A stretch of 64,000 nucleotides of DNA from DATFVJ01 sp963851085 (GTDB lineage: Bacteria > Actinomycetota > Actinomycetes > Streptosporangiales > Streptosporangiaceae), in the NCBI GenBank assembly GCA_963851085.1, contig CAWKNX010000004.1:310001-374000 (forward strand), read 5' to 3'. The notes beneath the pieces were generated by a model. The model was not told the DNA's origin and ran no database searches. It was given only the letters and a program-made list of their open reading frames with translations. Below are positions 1-7,688 of the stretch, piece after piece. Position 1 is the stretch's first letter, and each line of letters starts with the position of its first letter. The translations under genes and the position numbers were made by a program.

Positions 1-200
1 GGAAAGCCTGCCGCCCGGGCCGCCAGGCGAGCGCGAACGCTCGACGACGCGGGCTGCCCGGCGCCCGGATCTTCGCCAGCGGGAGCCTGGACGAATACGC
101 GATCGACCTGGCCGCGCGCGAGGCACCGATAGACGCCTACGGCGTCGGCACCAAAATGGGCGTCTCAGCCGACGCCCCTTCCCTCGAGAGCACCTGGTGA
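1..200 (+). pseudogene. pncB: Nicotinate phosphoribosyltransferase C-terminal relic
   Basis: Remnant of the NAD-salvage enzyme that joins nicotinate to PRPP. From about base 69 one frame reads IFASGSLDEYAID and then DAYGVGTKMGVSADAP, the family's conserved phosphate-binding C-terminal region. The bases before it read RARTLDDAGCP in a different frame, which is the expected preceding segment, so a frameshift lies near base 60. The frame stops at 198-200 directly after SADAPSLESTW, where intact enzymes continue. The left part lies outside the window. M. tuberculosis pncB2 belongs to the DosR regulon, which fits the genes that follow. Confidence 0.75.
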
Positions 201-292
201 ATGGCATCCGCTCAGGCGGTTGTCGGCTGCTCATCCCCTTCGGCGCCTGAATTCCCTGGGCCTGCCGGGGTTGCCATTGGGTCCGTGGCCGC

Positions 293-307
293 GGGCACTT
301 CGGCACT
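293..307 (+). promoter_or_regulatory. Weak DosR-like box before acg copy 1
   Basis: GGGCACTTCGGCACT lies about 60 bases before the acg start. It resembles the island consensus GGGACYTTCGGCCC but has mismatches in both half-sites. The same sequence precedes acg copy 2 at 10825-10839. Confidence 0.35.
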
Positions 308-367
308 GTCACGCCCGCGCGCGGCGGTGGTGTCCTGAACGGAGGGGAAGGGCAAGGAGCGGCAAGG

Positions 368-1087
368 ATGGCGGCACGCAGCGCGGCGTGGGTGCGCGGC
401 CGCGGTGATCTCGCGGCCCGTTTTGTGGTGCGGGCGGCGGTGGCCGCGCCGTCGGTGCATAACACCCAGCCCTGGTCCTTGGCCAGCCGCCAGGGCGTGA
501 TCAGCTTGTGCGCCGATCCGCGCCGGGGCCTGCCGCGGGCCGACCCAGCCGGACGGGAGATGGCGATCAGCTGCGGGGCCGCCCTGTTCAACCTGCGCCA
601 GGCGGTGCGGCATCTCGGTTTCGCCGCCGGTGTGCGGCTGCTGCCTGATCTGTCGCACCCCGGCCTGCTGGCCGAGATCCGCTTCGGATGGCACCCGCCG
701 CCGGTACCGGACGAGGAGCAGCTCTACCGGTCGATCCCGCGGCGGCACACCCACCGCGGGCCCTTCACCGCGCAGCTGCCCCCCTGCTGATCGGCGACCT
801 GCGCCGCGCTGTCCGCGAGGAGGGCGCCGGCCTGCATATCGTCTGCGACCCCGGCCAGCAGCACCTGCTGGCCGAGCTGATCCGTGCCGCCGAGCTCACC
901 CAGCGCGCCAGCCCCGGCTTCGCCGCCGAACTGGCCCACTGGGCTCCGCTGCCGGGCGAGGTGCGGGCGGGACGGCGTGCCAGCAAACGCCTGCCCGAAG
1001 CAGCCGGACGGGCTGGAGTTCGCCACCCGCGACTTCGGCTGCGGCACCGGGCGCGGCTTCCCGCTGCCGTCCCGCCCCGCCAGCCCG
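368..1087 (+). pseudogene. acg: Acg-family nitroreductase, frameshifted and 3' truncated (copy 1)
   Basis: Relative of Acg/Rv2032, a nitroreductase-fold flavoprotein of the mycobacterial dormancy regulon. The start at 368 follows an AAGGAG-type site. The first frame reads VRAAVAAPSVHNTQPW, the usual N-terminal flavin-site segment, and stops at 787-789 in a run of six C (AQLPPC). Translation picks up in a second frame (LLIGDLRRAVREEGAG) and then a third (GRDGVPANAC, LEFATRDFGCG). Two frameshifts are therefore needed. Homology ends at 1087, where copy 2 continues for about 95 codons. Both copies share both frameshifts, so the lesions either predate the duplication or reflect a systematic sequencing error at homopolymers. 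Confidence 0.85.
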
Positions 1088-1090
1088 CCA

Positions 1091-1260
1091 GACGATGCCG
1101 AGGCCGGCCGCGGCGGTGAAGTATCCGAATGCCCGCCAGACGACGGTCACGTGGAAGAACACGGCACCCGTCACCGCAACCGGCCGTAGTCCTTGCACAG
1201 CCGCTCCACCACGATGACGGGCGGCTCAACGGCCAGCACACCTTCCATGGCGCCGATCAT
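1091..1260 (-). pseudogene. ABC exporter deletion relic
   Basis: Read on the minus strand, 1260 to 1181 encodes the N-terminus of a DrrA-like ABC ATPase (VIVVERLCKDYGRLR). It is joined directly to a hydrophobic tail at 1180-1091 (VTGAVFFHVTVVWRAFGYF). The same two ends occur at 12893 and about 12040-11955, but there they are separated by most of the ATPase. This copy has therefore lost nearly all of the ATPase by deletion. The tail looks like the last membrane helix of the permease. Confidence 0.7.
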
Positions 1261-1284
1261 CAATGATGCCTCGTCCAGGTCCCA

Positions 1285-1298
1285 GGGGCGTAAGTCCC
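1285..1298 (-). promoter_or_regulatory. DosR-like box (minus-strand reading GGGACTTACGCCCC)
   Basis: Imperfect palindrome just upstream of the ABC relic start. It matches the island consensus GGGACYTTCGGCCC at most positions. The counterpart at 12930-12943 precedes the larger ABC relic. Confidence 0.55.
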
Positions 1299-1830
1299 TG
1301 CCACCGGACCACATGCGGTGGGCTCTCACATGGCCTCACGTGGCGACGACGTGGGAACGCAGCTGCCACATCCGCCATTCAGAGATACCAGGCCACGTGT
1401 TCCCGCGCCGTCACACACGCCTGCACTGCGCCGGGATTTAAGGGGCTTTTGGCCCAGTTCGGGGACCTCAGGCCCGGGGGCAGACACGCGGTGCGCCGCC
1501 CACTCGCGATGGGCGCTGGTGCCTCGTGTGCCGGACCCGCATGCCCCACAGGGGCGTCGCCGATTACGCCATGGCATCAGCGCCGCTGCCCGATGCTGCC
1601 GGGCAAGATTGCTGGTCGGCAGACGGCGGCGCGGCGGGACCAATGGCCCCTTGCCACCCCGCTTGCTCTGGACTGGACTACTCACGTCACTGCGGTTGGT
1701 CTGTCACCTCTAACCCTCGCGGAACCGGACGTGTGGATCAGGTGGCTGTTGCGGGCTGTGGTCACCGCCTGCGGCAGTGGCGCCGTGATGACGCGTTCAT
1801 CCCAGTGCCGGTAAGGAGTGCCGTCTGGCC
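1299..1830. other. Gene-poor stretch with two boxes
   Basis: I see no convincing gene here. The only clear signals are two box-like palindromes at 1442-1475 and an AAGGAG site at about 1813-1818 serving the gene at 1831. Open frames in this stretch have no recognisable motifs and look like GC-rich shadow frames. Confidence 0.5.
1442..1475 (+). promoter_or_regulatory. Tandem DosR-like boxes, centres 20 bp apart
   Basis: GGGGCTTTTGGCCC (1442-1455) and GGGACCTCAGGCCC (1462-1475) are two palindromic sites with centres 20 bp apart, i.e. on the same face of the helix. Paired boxes are common at strongly DosR-controlled mycobacterial promoters. The nearest downstream gene starts at 1831, so a long leader or an unseen short transcript is possible. 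Confidence 0.55.
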
Positions 1831-2523
1831 ATGCCCGCACCAGCGCCGAGTACCCGTCACGCTGGGTTCGCGGCTGGTCTGTGGGGGTTTCCTCGCGGCC
1901 TGGTCCACCCGGTTGTCCTGACGTTCGTGACGGCGGCCATCTTCTCCTACCTGTCGGCCGACACCGTCCGGGCCGTGTACCTGTTGGCGGTCGGGCTGGC
2001 GCTCGCGTGGGACCACGCCCGTCCCCGCACTCCCCGGCCGGCCCCTGGGCCCGCTGAGGCGGCCGGAAGCGGGTTCGGCGCATCGCACCCGGTCGCAGTG
2101 TTTTCAATTGAATCGGCTGAGCGCCGCCGGGCCGCGATGAGACGGCTGCTGGTCCCGGCTGTGGTTGCCGCTGTCGCGTACTCGTCGATTGTGGGGTGGT
2201 TCCCGCGCTACTCGTGGCCCGCCACGATCTCGGTCACCATCCCCTCCGTGGCGGCGGTGCTCGTTGCCTGGCGGGTCTCGGCGGGGTCGCAGGCTGAGCC
2301 CGGGCGGCTTAGCTGGGCGGGGATCGGCGCGTGGTCGTTTGTGTGGGCCGGAGCCTCGGTCTGGGAGCTGACTGCGCTGTTCCTGCAGCCCACGCTCAGC
2401 ACCGACTCCTACGCCCACCCGACCCTCAGTTACCTGGCGAACTCGGTTCTCGCCGCCTGGCCCGGCCGGTCGGTGGTCGTGCTCGGGTGGCTGGCCTTCG
2501 GCTGGTACCTGGCCCGCAGATGA
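1831..2523 (+). CDS. Integral membrane protein, unknown function
   Basis: A 230-residue protein with about five or six hydrophobic helices: roughly residues 23-43, 47-60, 106-123, 128-148, 165-187 and 205-226. A short hydrophilic loop of about 45 residues follows the second helix. I recognise no catalytic motif. An AAGGAG site lies about 12 bases before the ATG. Its stop overlaps the next start (ATGA at 2520-2523), so it is co-translated with a DUF6186-type partner. The pair probably forms one membrane unit. Downstream comes a boxed promoter for another gene. Confidence 0.7.
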   Translation: MPAPAPSTRHAGFAAGLWGFPRGLVHPVVLTFVTAAIFSYLSADTVRAVYLLAVGLALAWDHARPRTPRPAPGPAEAAGSGFGASHPVAVFSIESAERRRAAMRRLLVPAVVAAVAYSSIVGWFPRYSWPATISVTIPSVAAVLVAWRVSAGSQAEPGRLSWAGIGAWSFVWAGASVWELTALFLQPTLSTDSYAHPTLSYLANSVLAAWPGRSVVVLGWLAFGWYLARR

Positions 2524-2720
2524 GCAGCCACACCATCACCGTCGCGGGTTACCTGCTGTTCCTCGCCCTTGGCATCGGGCTGACCGTCCTCGCTCACCGC
2601 CCTGGCTCACGCGTACCGACACTTGGCGCGCTGTTCACCCGGATCATGCACAACCGCACCGGCCGGATCGCCGTCGCCGCCTGGTGGGCGTGGCTCGGCC
2701 TCCACCTGTTCTCCAAATGA
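2520..2720 (+). CDS. DUF6186-like small membrane protein
   Basis: A 66-residue protein with an N-terminal helix (about residues 7-25) and a C-terminal Trp-rich helix reading IAVAAWWAWLGLHLF. This layout, with the central VPTLGALFTRIM segment, matches the actinobacterial DUF6186 family as I know it. It overlaps the preceding membrane gene by four bases. A degraded copy of its 3' half (cgctgtttacccggatcatg) is found at about 13470-13530, followed there too by a boxed promoter and the 5' end of the HhH gene. Confidence 0.65.
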   Translation: MSSHTITVAGYLLFLALGIGLTVLAHRPGSRVPTLGALFTRIMHNRTGRIAVAAWWAWLGLHLFSK

Positions 2721-2794
2721 CCCCCCACATGCCAGCGCCGCATTCCGGCGCCGGTGCCAGTGCGCCGGCCATGCCGCCTGCGCGGAGTGGGCGC

Positions 2795-2808
2795 GGGACC
2801 TTCGCCTC
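2795..2808 (+). promoter_or_regulatory. DosR-like box GGGACCTTCGCCTC
   Basis: The site lies 32 bases before the ATG at 2840, with an AAGGAG ribosome site at 2828-2833 in between. It agrees with GGGACYTTCGGCCC at 12 of 14 positions. Confidence 0.6.
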
Positions 2809-2839
2809 TGCCGGGCACTGGTGGTTTAAGGAGTGTGCG

Positions 2840-3493
2840 ATGTGTGGCTGGACCGGTCTGTACACATCGCACACAGTTTCAGCCGCGCATGCGGGGCTGG
2901 CGCGACGGGTCGTCCGCACGCTGGGCGGGCGCTACTCGGCCGAGCTCGGCATCGACGTCGACGCGGGAGACGCCGAGGTCGAGCGGTGGTTTGTGGCCGC
3001 CACCCTGTTCGGGACCCGCATCTCGGCCCGCGTCGCTGAACGGACGTTCAGTGTGCTTACCGGCGCCGGGCTGGTGCGGCTCGCTCAGGCGCGGCACGTG
3101 CCGTGGGAGGACCTTGTCGGCTACTTCGACGACGGCGGCTACGCCCGCTATGACTTCCGCACCGCGACGCGGCTGCGGGCCCTGGCCGAAGTGATCGACG
3201 AGCGTTACGGCGGCCAGGGCGCCGCGATCGGCCGGCGGTTCACCACCTACCCCGAACTGCGCGACGCGCTGGATGTGCTGCCCGGTTGGGGGCCGGTGAC
3301 CATCCAGCTGCTCCTGCGCGAACTCCGCGGCGTGTGGCCAGGCGCCGCCGAGGCTGGCCTGGACGTGCGCGACCTCGAAAGCGCGCTTGTCCGGCTGGTT
3401 CTGGCCCACCGCCACGGGATGGCGTCATGCCCGCCCCGCTTCAACTGCGACATCCTGGCCGGCCGCAGCAGCAAGCCGGAGAAGGTTTCATGA
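2840..3493 (+). CDS. HhH-GPD-like (base-excision repair family) protein
   Basis: A 217-residue protein. The core reads RWFVAATLFGTRISARVAER, a helical region like that preceding the helix-hairpin-helix in endonuclease III-type proteins, followed at about residues 146-170 by LPGWGPVTIQLLLREL, a hairpin-like motif. I do not see the catalytic Lys/Asp arrangement of active glycosylases, so DNA-binding without glycosylase activity is possible. The start at 2840 is chosen because it has an AAGGAG site seven bases upstream and a DosR-like box before that. The promoter and first codons are copied, in decayed form, at 13528-13640. Confidence 0.6.
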   Translation: MCGWTGLYTSHTVSAAHAGLARRVVRTLGGRYSAELGIDVDAGDAEVERWFVAATLFGTRISARVAERTFSVLTGAGLVRLAQARHVPWEDLVGYFDDGGYARYDFRTATRLRALAEVIDERYGGQGAAIGRRFTTYPELRDALDVLPGWGPVTIQLLLRELRGVWPGAAEAGLDVRDLESALVRLVLAHRHGMASCPPRFNCDILAGRSSKPEKVS

Positions 3494-3581
3494 CACGTCA
3501 CGCAACCACATCCCCGTGGGGCTGGGCTCGGTCCGGGTGAGGCTCACGCGCGTGACCGGTCATCGGCATGGAAACGGTTCA

Positions 3582-3660
3582 GAAAACCTGGTCTTGGCCG
3601 CTCGTGCGGCGGGTGTGATCGATCAGCGTGTGCTGGATGCGATCCGGCATACGCCGGCTT
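3582..3660 (+). pseudogene. Protein-L-isoaspartate methyltransferase N-terminal fragment
   Basis: The translation LAARAAGVIDQRVLDAIRHT matches the N-terminal helix of PCMT-type methyltransferases, which usually continues with PRAAFVP. Here the match ends and unrelated bases lead into a tRNA fragment 25 bases later. No start codon with a ribosome site is evident. I read it as a relic. Confidence 0.45.
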
Positions 3661-3686
3661 GTCCAGCCCATTGGGAGGTCAGAACG

Positions 3687-3742
3687 GGTGCGCCGCCAGG
3701 GACTCGAATCCCGAACCCGCAGATTAAGAGTCCGCTGCTCTG
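3687..3742 (-). pseudogene. 3' portion of tRNA-Lys(CUU)
   Basis: On the minus strand the sequence runs AGAGCAGCGG, then ACTCTTAATC (anticodon CUU in its loop), then GGATTCGAGTCC (T arm), then GGCGGCGCA (acceptor 3' strand). This agrees with actinobacterial tRNA-Lys(CUU) from about position 21 to the 3' end. The matching 5' acceptor strand (GCGCCGC) and the D-arm start are missing, so it is not a functional gene. The 3' halves of tRNA genes are typical attachment sites left by integrative elements, but no integrase is visible in this window. Confidence 0.7.
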
Positions 3743-4293
3743 GTATCAGATCAGTGCTCTCCATGCTGGTCTATGACAGTTAATGCGGGCCACCGCGCTG
3801 CGCCGTGCCGGGCGATGCCAGACACTGACGCCCCGTACCGATGCAGACGAGCAAACACCGAGCAAGCGTCCCTCCCAGCCCGCGATCACGATGGCACCCA
3901 GAACGCATCCCTCAGGCCAGGACTCCCTCCCGGTCATCAGGACTCCCTTACCGGGCTATCCGCCAACGCCGTCACTGGAAAGTCTCCGCCACCTAGCCCG
4001 CCCCGCCCGGAAGGGAGCGCGCGGGGCGCTCCAGCCGGGCGCGCGCGCGGCCCGGCGCGCGGCCCGGCGCGCGACATGGCGGCCGAACATCGACCTTTCG
4101 CCGATGTCGGATGTACCTCAGGTATCCCTCGGATATGCCTCGCAGGATCTGAGCTGGTTGGCGTGCGACAACGCCGCAAGTCACTGCCCTGACTTGGATT
4201 TCGGGCCCCACAGGCTCGCGGCCGCAGCCTGGGCCCGGTGACCGGCAGCCGGGCGTCTTGGGCTTGGGCGGTGGCTGCGGTTATGGTCACGGC
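3743..4293. other. Gene-poor stretch
   Basis: I find no gene with recognisable features. The stretch includes a GC-only run around 4015-4075 (tandem GCGCGCGGCCCGG-like units), which inflates open frames on both strands. It probably holds the promoter of the HAD gene at 4294, though I see no clear box. Confidence 0.4.
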
Positions 4294-5082
4294 ATGCGGC
4301 GCATTGGCGCAGTGCTGATCGACATCGATGGCGTGCTGACCGTGTCGTGGAAGCCGCTCGAGGGGGCGGTCGCGGCGCTGCGGCGGCTGCGCAGGGAAGG
4401 GCTGCCGCTGGCCCTGGTCACCAACACCACCTCCCGCACGCGGGCGTCGATCGCGGCGGCGCTGGCTGGGGCTGGCTTCCCGGTCACCGCCGGGGACATT
4501 CTCACCGCGCCGGTCATCGCCGCTGTCCACCTGAGGGAGCACTCCCCAAGCGCTCGGTGCCTGCTGCTTAACAGCGGGGACGTCGGCGAGGATCTGGCCG
4601 GGGTGAGGCTTGCCCGCGAGGACGATCCCGCGGTGGACGTGGTGCTGGTGGGCGGTGCTGGTCCCGAGTTCAGCTACCAGGCGCTCAACCGGGCCTTTGG
4701 CCACTTGCAGCGCGGTGCCAGGCTGCTGGCCATGCACCGCGGCCTGTACTGGCGCACCGACGAAGGCCTGCAGCTCGACACCGGCGCATTCCTCGTGGGC
4801 CTGGAGCAGGCCGCCGGTACCGTGGCGGAAGTGGTGGGCAAACCCGCCCCAGCCTTCTTCGCCGCCGCGCTGGCCCACCTGCACGCCGACGCCGCGCACA
4901 CCTTGATGGTGGGCGATGACATCGAAAACGACGTGCTCGCCGCCCAGCGCCAAGGGCTCACCGGGGCACTGGTCAAGACCGGCAAATACCTGCCCCGCAC
5001 CCACCGCAGCGCCAGCGGCACACCCGACCACGTCCTGGGCTCCTTCGCCGGCCTGCCAGCCCTGCTGGATCAACTGTCGTGA
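4294..5082 (+). CDS. HAD-superfamily (IIA) phosphatase
   Basis: A 262-residue hydrolase of the HAD-IIA (NagD/LHPP-like) type. Motif I is LIDIDGVLT at residues 7-15, motif II VTNTTS at about 45-50, motif III lysine in VVGKPAP, and motif IV VGDDIENDV near residue 207. The C2-cap segment between motifs II and III reads RAFGHLQRGARLLAMHR. Length and layout agree with the subfamily annotated as phospholysine/phosphohistidine/inorganic pyrophosphate phosphatase-like; the actual substrate cannot be told. The ATG at 4294 starts exactly before the motif I strand. It stands alone between relics. Confidence 0.85.
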   Translation: MRRIGAVLIDIDGVLTVSWKPLEGAVAALRRLRREGLPLALVTNTTSRTRASIAAALAGAGFPVTAGDILTAPVIAAVHLREHSPSARCLLLNSGDVGEDLAGVRLAREDDPAVDVVLVGGAGPEFSYQALNRAFGHLQRGARLLAMHRGLYWRTDEGLQLDTGAFLVGLEQAAGTVAEVVGKPAPAFFAAALAHLHADAAHTLMVGDDIENDVLAAQRQGLTGALVKTGKYLPRTHRSASGTPDHVLGSFAGLPALLDQLS

Positions 5083-5175
5083 GTGCCGGGACTGACTTCG
5101 CAGAAGTCATCCGGTAACCGGCAATGTCCGGGTGCCAGGATGGGCATGATGACTGAGGTGAGGAGTGCCCGCTAG

Positions 5176-5830
5176 GTGCCGTCGGATGCGGCGGCGGAGT
5201 CGGTGCTTGAGGCGGTCTTGGAGCGTGTCACGTACGCGAACGAGGAGACCGGTTACACGATCGCCCGGGTGGTGACCGAGCGCAGCGGCGGGGACCTGCT
5301 GACCGTGGCCGGGCCGCTGCCGGGCGCTCAGGTCGGCGAGAGTCTTCGGCTGAGTGGCCGGTGGACCTCACATCCCCGGTACGGCCGGCAGTTCGAGGTG
5401 CGGTCCTATTCGACCGTGCTGCCAGCAACCATCCAGGGAATCCAGCGCTACCTCGGCTCCGGGCCGATCAAGGGTATCGGCCCGGTGATGGCCGAGCGGA
5501 TGGTCACGCATTTCGGCACCGACATCCTGCGCGTTATCGAGGAAGAGCCGCAGCGGCTCATCGACGTGCCCGGCGTTGGGCCCAAGCGCATCAAGCTCGT
5601 CGCCGGCGCATGGGAGGAGCAGAAGGCGATCAAGGAGGTGATGGTCTTCCTCCAGGGGGTGGGGGCATCCCGCACGACAGCCCGGAAAGGATCAAGGCCG
5701 ACCTGCAGTATACCTTGTCGGAGGCGGCCGGCGATGGCCACTGCTACCTGCCTGCGCCCAACCTCGTCACCGAAGCCACGAAGATCCTCGGCGTCGGCCG
5801 GGAGATGATCGCCCCGGGCCGGTTCAAGAT
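5176..5830 (+). pseudogene. recD2: RecD2-type helicase N-terminal relic
   Basis: The GTG at 5176 opens a frame with the RecD2/TraA N-terminus: YANEETGYTIARV, LLTVAGPLPGAQVGESL, then two HhH motifs (IKGIGPVMAERM and VPGVGPKRIKL) and EEQKAIKEVMVFLQGVG. At about base 5665 some 50 codons are missing and the frame shifts; IPHDSPERIKADLQYTLSEA and GHCYLPAPNLV continue in the next frame. The gene ends around 5830 and merges with the leader of a third acg copy. The whole ATPase core is absent, so this is a relic of a repair helicase gene of more than 700 codons. Confidence 0.8.
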
Positions 5831-5903
5831 CCCGTACACCACATCCGTGGACGTGAACCGCGGCCGTGGTGTCCTCAAGGAGGACGGACAAGGAGCGGCA
5901 AGG

Positions 5904-6082
5904 ATGGTGGCACGCAGCGCGACGTGGGTGTCCCGCCGCCGCGGTGACCTCGCGGCCCGCTTTGTGGTGCGCGCGGCGGTGGCCGCGCCGTCGGTGCATA
6001 ACACCCAACCCTGGTCCTTCGCCAGCCGCCAGGGCATGATCAGCTTGTACGCCGATCCGCGCCGGGGCCTGCTGCGGGCAAC
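5904..6082 (+). pseudogene. acg: Acg-family nitroreductase N-terminal relic (copy 3)
   Basis: About 60 codons matching the N-terminus of acg copies 1 and 2: VVRAAVAAPSVHNTQPW and MISLYADPRRGL. It also keeps the leader with the AAGGAGCGGCAAGG site. It is more diverged than copies 1 and 2 are from each other. After GGGGCCTGCTGCGGGC the similarity ends and the frame runs into the 3' end of the convergent gene. Its own leader is fused to the recD2 relic. Confidence 0.75.
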
Positions 6083-6132
6083 CCGAGCCCGATTTTCACG
6101 GCTGTACGGCGTCCGCGGCAGGGAGTCAGCCG

Positions 6133-7446
6133 CTATGCAGCCATCGGGCGGGCGTTTCTGCCTGCCTGCCGGTTCGCGTAGTCGGCGCGCAGGATGAGCA
6201 CGGCCCAGCCGATGATCGTGGCGGACACGACCGCCTGGACGAGTCCCTCGGCACCCTTGGTGGCACTGACCATGTTGAGGGACGCGTGCCACAGCGCCAG
6301 TACAAGGATGCTGGAGCGGGCGTGTTCGTACAGCCAGCCGGCCACGACCGCGCCGGCGGCCAAGCCTATCAGGAGGCCAGGGATCATGAATACCGGGAAG
6401 CCGCGGTAGCCGCTGTCGATCCAGAACGTCGGGGTGTGCCACAACGCCCACGGCACGCTGAGGATCAGCGCCGCGCCGCCAAGGGTGTGGCGCTGGCGCA
6501 GCCGGGGCCAGGCGAATCCGCGCCAGCCGGTTTCCTCGCCGTACCCGTTGACCAGCAGGGCCAGCGCGAGGACGCCGAACCAGCTTACGGCGGGCAGCCC
6601 AGGCATCTCGCTGAGCTGGGCCAGCGACGGCAGGCCGTGCCCAGCAAGCCACAGCGCGGCGAGCGCCACCAGCGCCGCGGCCAGCGGGACGAGCGATGCC
6701 GCGTACCAGCGCAGCGGAACCCGCCAGCGCGCCATCCGCCGTATCAGGTCGGTCAGTCCAGCGCGGCCAGCGGCGACTGCGGTGACGATGAACGCGGCGG
6801 TCATCGGCCCGAGCAGCCCGGGGAAGTGGCTCAGGTGCCCGCCGCTGAGCGCGTCTGGGATCCAGTAGCTCCACGACAGCAGGTAGGTGAGCAGGAAGTA
6901 GCTGCCGAGGGGGTGGCGCCGGACCGCCGCGGCGAGACCCGAACCGGGTACCACGGTGGCCCGGCAGGCGCTGGCCAGCACGTCGGGTGCGACCTCGATC
7001 CGCACCAGCACGGCGGCACCCGCCCTGGCGGTAGCGGCGGACGCGTGCGGGAACCGCGCCGCGTAGGCTTGCTGGCCAGCAGAGAACAGGGCCGGCTCGG
7101 CGGACCTGCCGACGACCCGTGCTGTGCCGGCGATGTCCACGCCGCGCAGCCGCAGTCCCACCGCCGTTTCCGTACGCAGGTTCCGCCACCATGTCTTGGT
7201 CTCTGGCTTGCCGGGCCATACCCATATCGCGTCTCGGCTCGCGGCGTACTGGACCGGCAGCGTGGCTGCCTGGCCGGTGCGGCGCCCGGGCACAGTCAGC
7301 AGCACCAGCGACCCGTCGACGGCCCCGGATAGCGGCGACTGCAACACCCGGGTGAACATCCGGTTGATGACGGGCTGAGGAGAAGCGGCACGCCGCCGGG
7401 CGGCCTCGCCTCGTGGCGCTGACAGGCGGGGCGGGTTGTGGATCAT
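6133..7446 (-). CDS. Deazaflavin-type nitroreductase fused to CPBP membrane protease
   Basis: A 437-residue two-part protein. Residues about 30-165 resemble the split-barrel Ddn/DUF385 family (LVLLTVPGRRTGQAATLPV, then KPETKTWWRNLR), whose members bind F420. Residues about 185-430 are an eight-helix-like membrane domain of the CPBP/Abi intramembrane protease family, with the EETGWRG motif, an HTPTF histidine motif and a late ALWHASLN histidine motif. One open frame spans both, and I see no internal ribosome site, so it is a genuine fusion. It is divergent from the P-type ATPase gene. I do not know this combination from characterised proteins. A redox-gated membrane protease is conceivable but is inference. 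Confidence 0.8.
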   Translation of the reverse strand: MIHNPPRLSAPRGEAARRRAASPQPVINRMFTRVLQSPLSGAVDGSLVLLTVPGRRTGQAATLPVQYAASRDAIWVWPGKPETKTWWRNLRTETAVGLRLRGVDIAGTARVVGRSAEPALFSAGQQAYAARFPHASAATARAGAAVLVRIEVAPDVLASACRATVVPGSGLAAAVRRHPLGSYFLLTYLLSWSYWIPDALSGGHLSHFPGLLGPMTAAFIVTAVAAGRAGLTDLIRRMARWRVPLRWYAASLVPLAAALVALAALWLAGHGLPSLAQLSEMPGLPAVSWFGVLALALLVNGYGEETGWRGFAWPRLRQRHTLGGAALILSVPWALWHTPTFWIDSGYRGFPVFMIPGLLIGLAAGAVVAGWLYEHARSSILVLALWHASLNMVSATKGAEGLVQAVVSATIIGWAVLILRADYANRQAGRNARPMAA

Positions 7447-7637
7447 GGCGCACCTCCCCGTTCACCCTCATGCTCGGCGGCCCCGTAACGGCCGGGGAAG
7501 AGGCGATCGGCCCTTCTCTTATGGCCCCTTTTCCGCACTGCTGCTCAACCTCGCCGACGCGCTCGTGATCGAATGTCTGCTGACCCCGCGTGTTGCCCTC
7601 AGCAGCAGCGGCCGTCCGGGCGCCGCAGTGCCGCGAT

Positions 7638-7651
7638 CGGACCTTCGGCCC
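7638..7651 (+). promoter_or_regulatory. DosR-like box CGGACCTTCGGCCC
   Basis: The box matches the consensus at 13 of 14 positions. It sits 38 bases before the GTG of the P-type ATPase and could also act on the divergent fusion gene starting at 7446. M. tuberculosis ctpF, the closest known counterpart, is DosR-controlled. Confidence 0.65.
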
Positions 7652-7688
7652 TGCCAGACCCTGGGCGCGGCGGCGTTGACTGGGTGGC

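Larger units (their letters stand above)
256..1087. repeat. 832-bp direct repeat, copy 1 (acg block)
   Basis: This block matches 10788-11619 base for base except for one difference that I could see (C here, T in the other copy, near base 403). It carries the leader and most of an acg-type gene. The left and right flanks differ completely from those of the other copy. The offset between the copies is 10,532 bp. Confidence 0.95.

Noticed and set aside
212..754. Long open frame on the minus strand opposite acg copy 1 (and its twin at 10594-11286)
   Set aside because: Arg/Pro/Gly-rich, antisense to a recognisable nitroreductase; a shadow frame of high-GC coding.
3687..3742. A functional tRNA-Lys gene
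   Set aside because: The 5' acceptor strand and the start of the D arm are missing on the minus strand.
5896..6200. A chimeric functional gene of recD2 and acg
   Set aside because: The open frame crosses family boundaries and a frame change, ends in the 3' end of the opposite gene, and lacks any complete domain.
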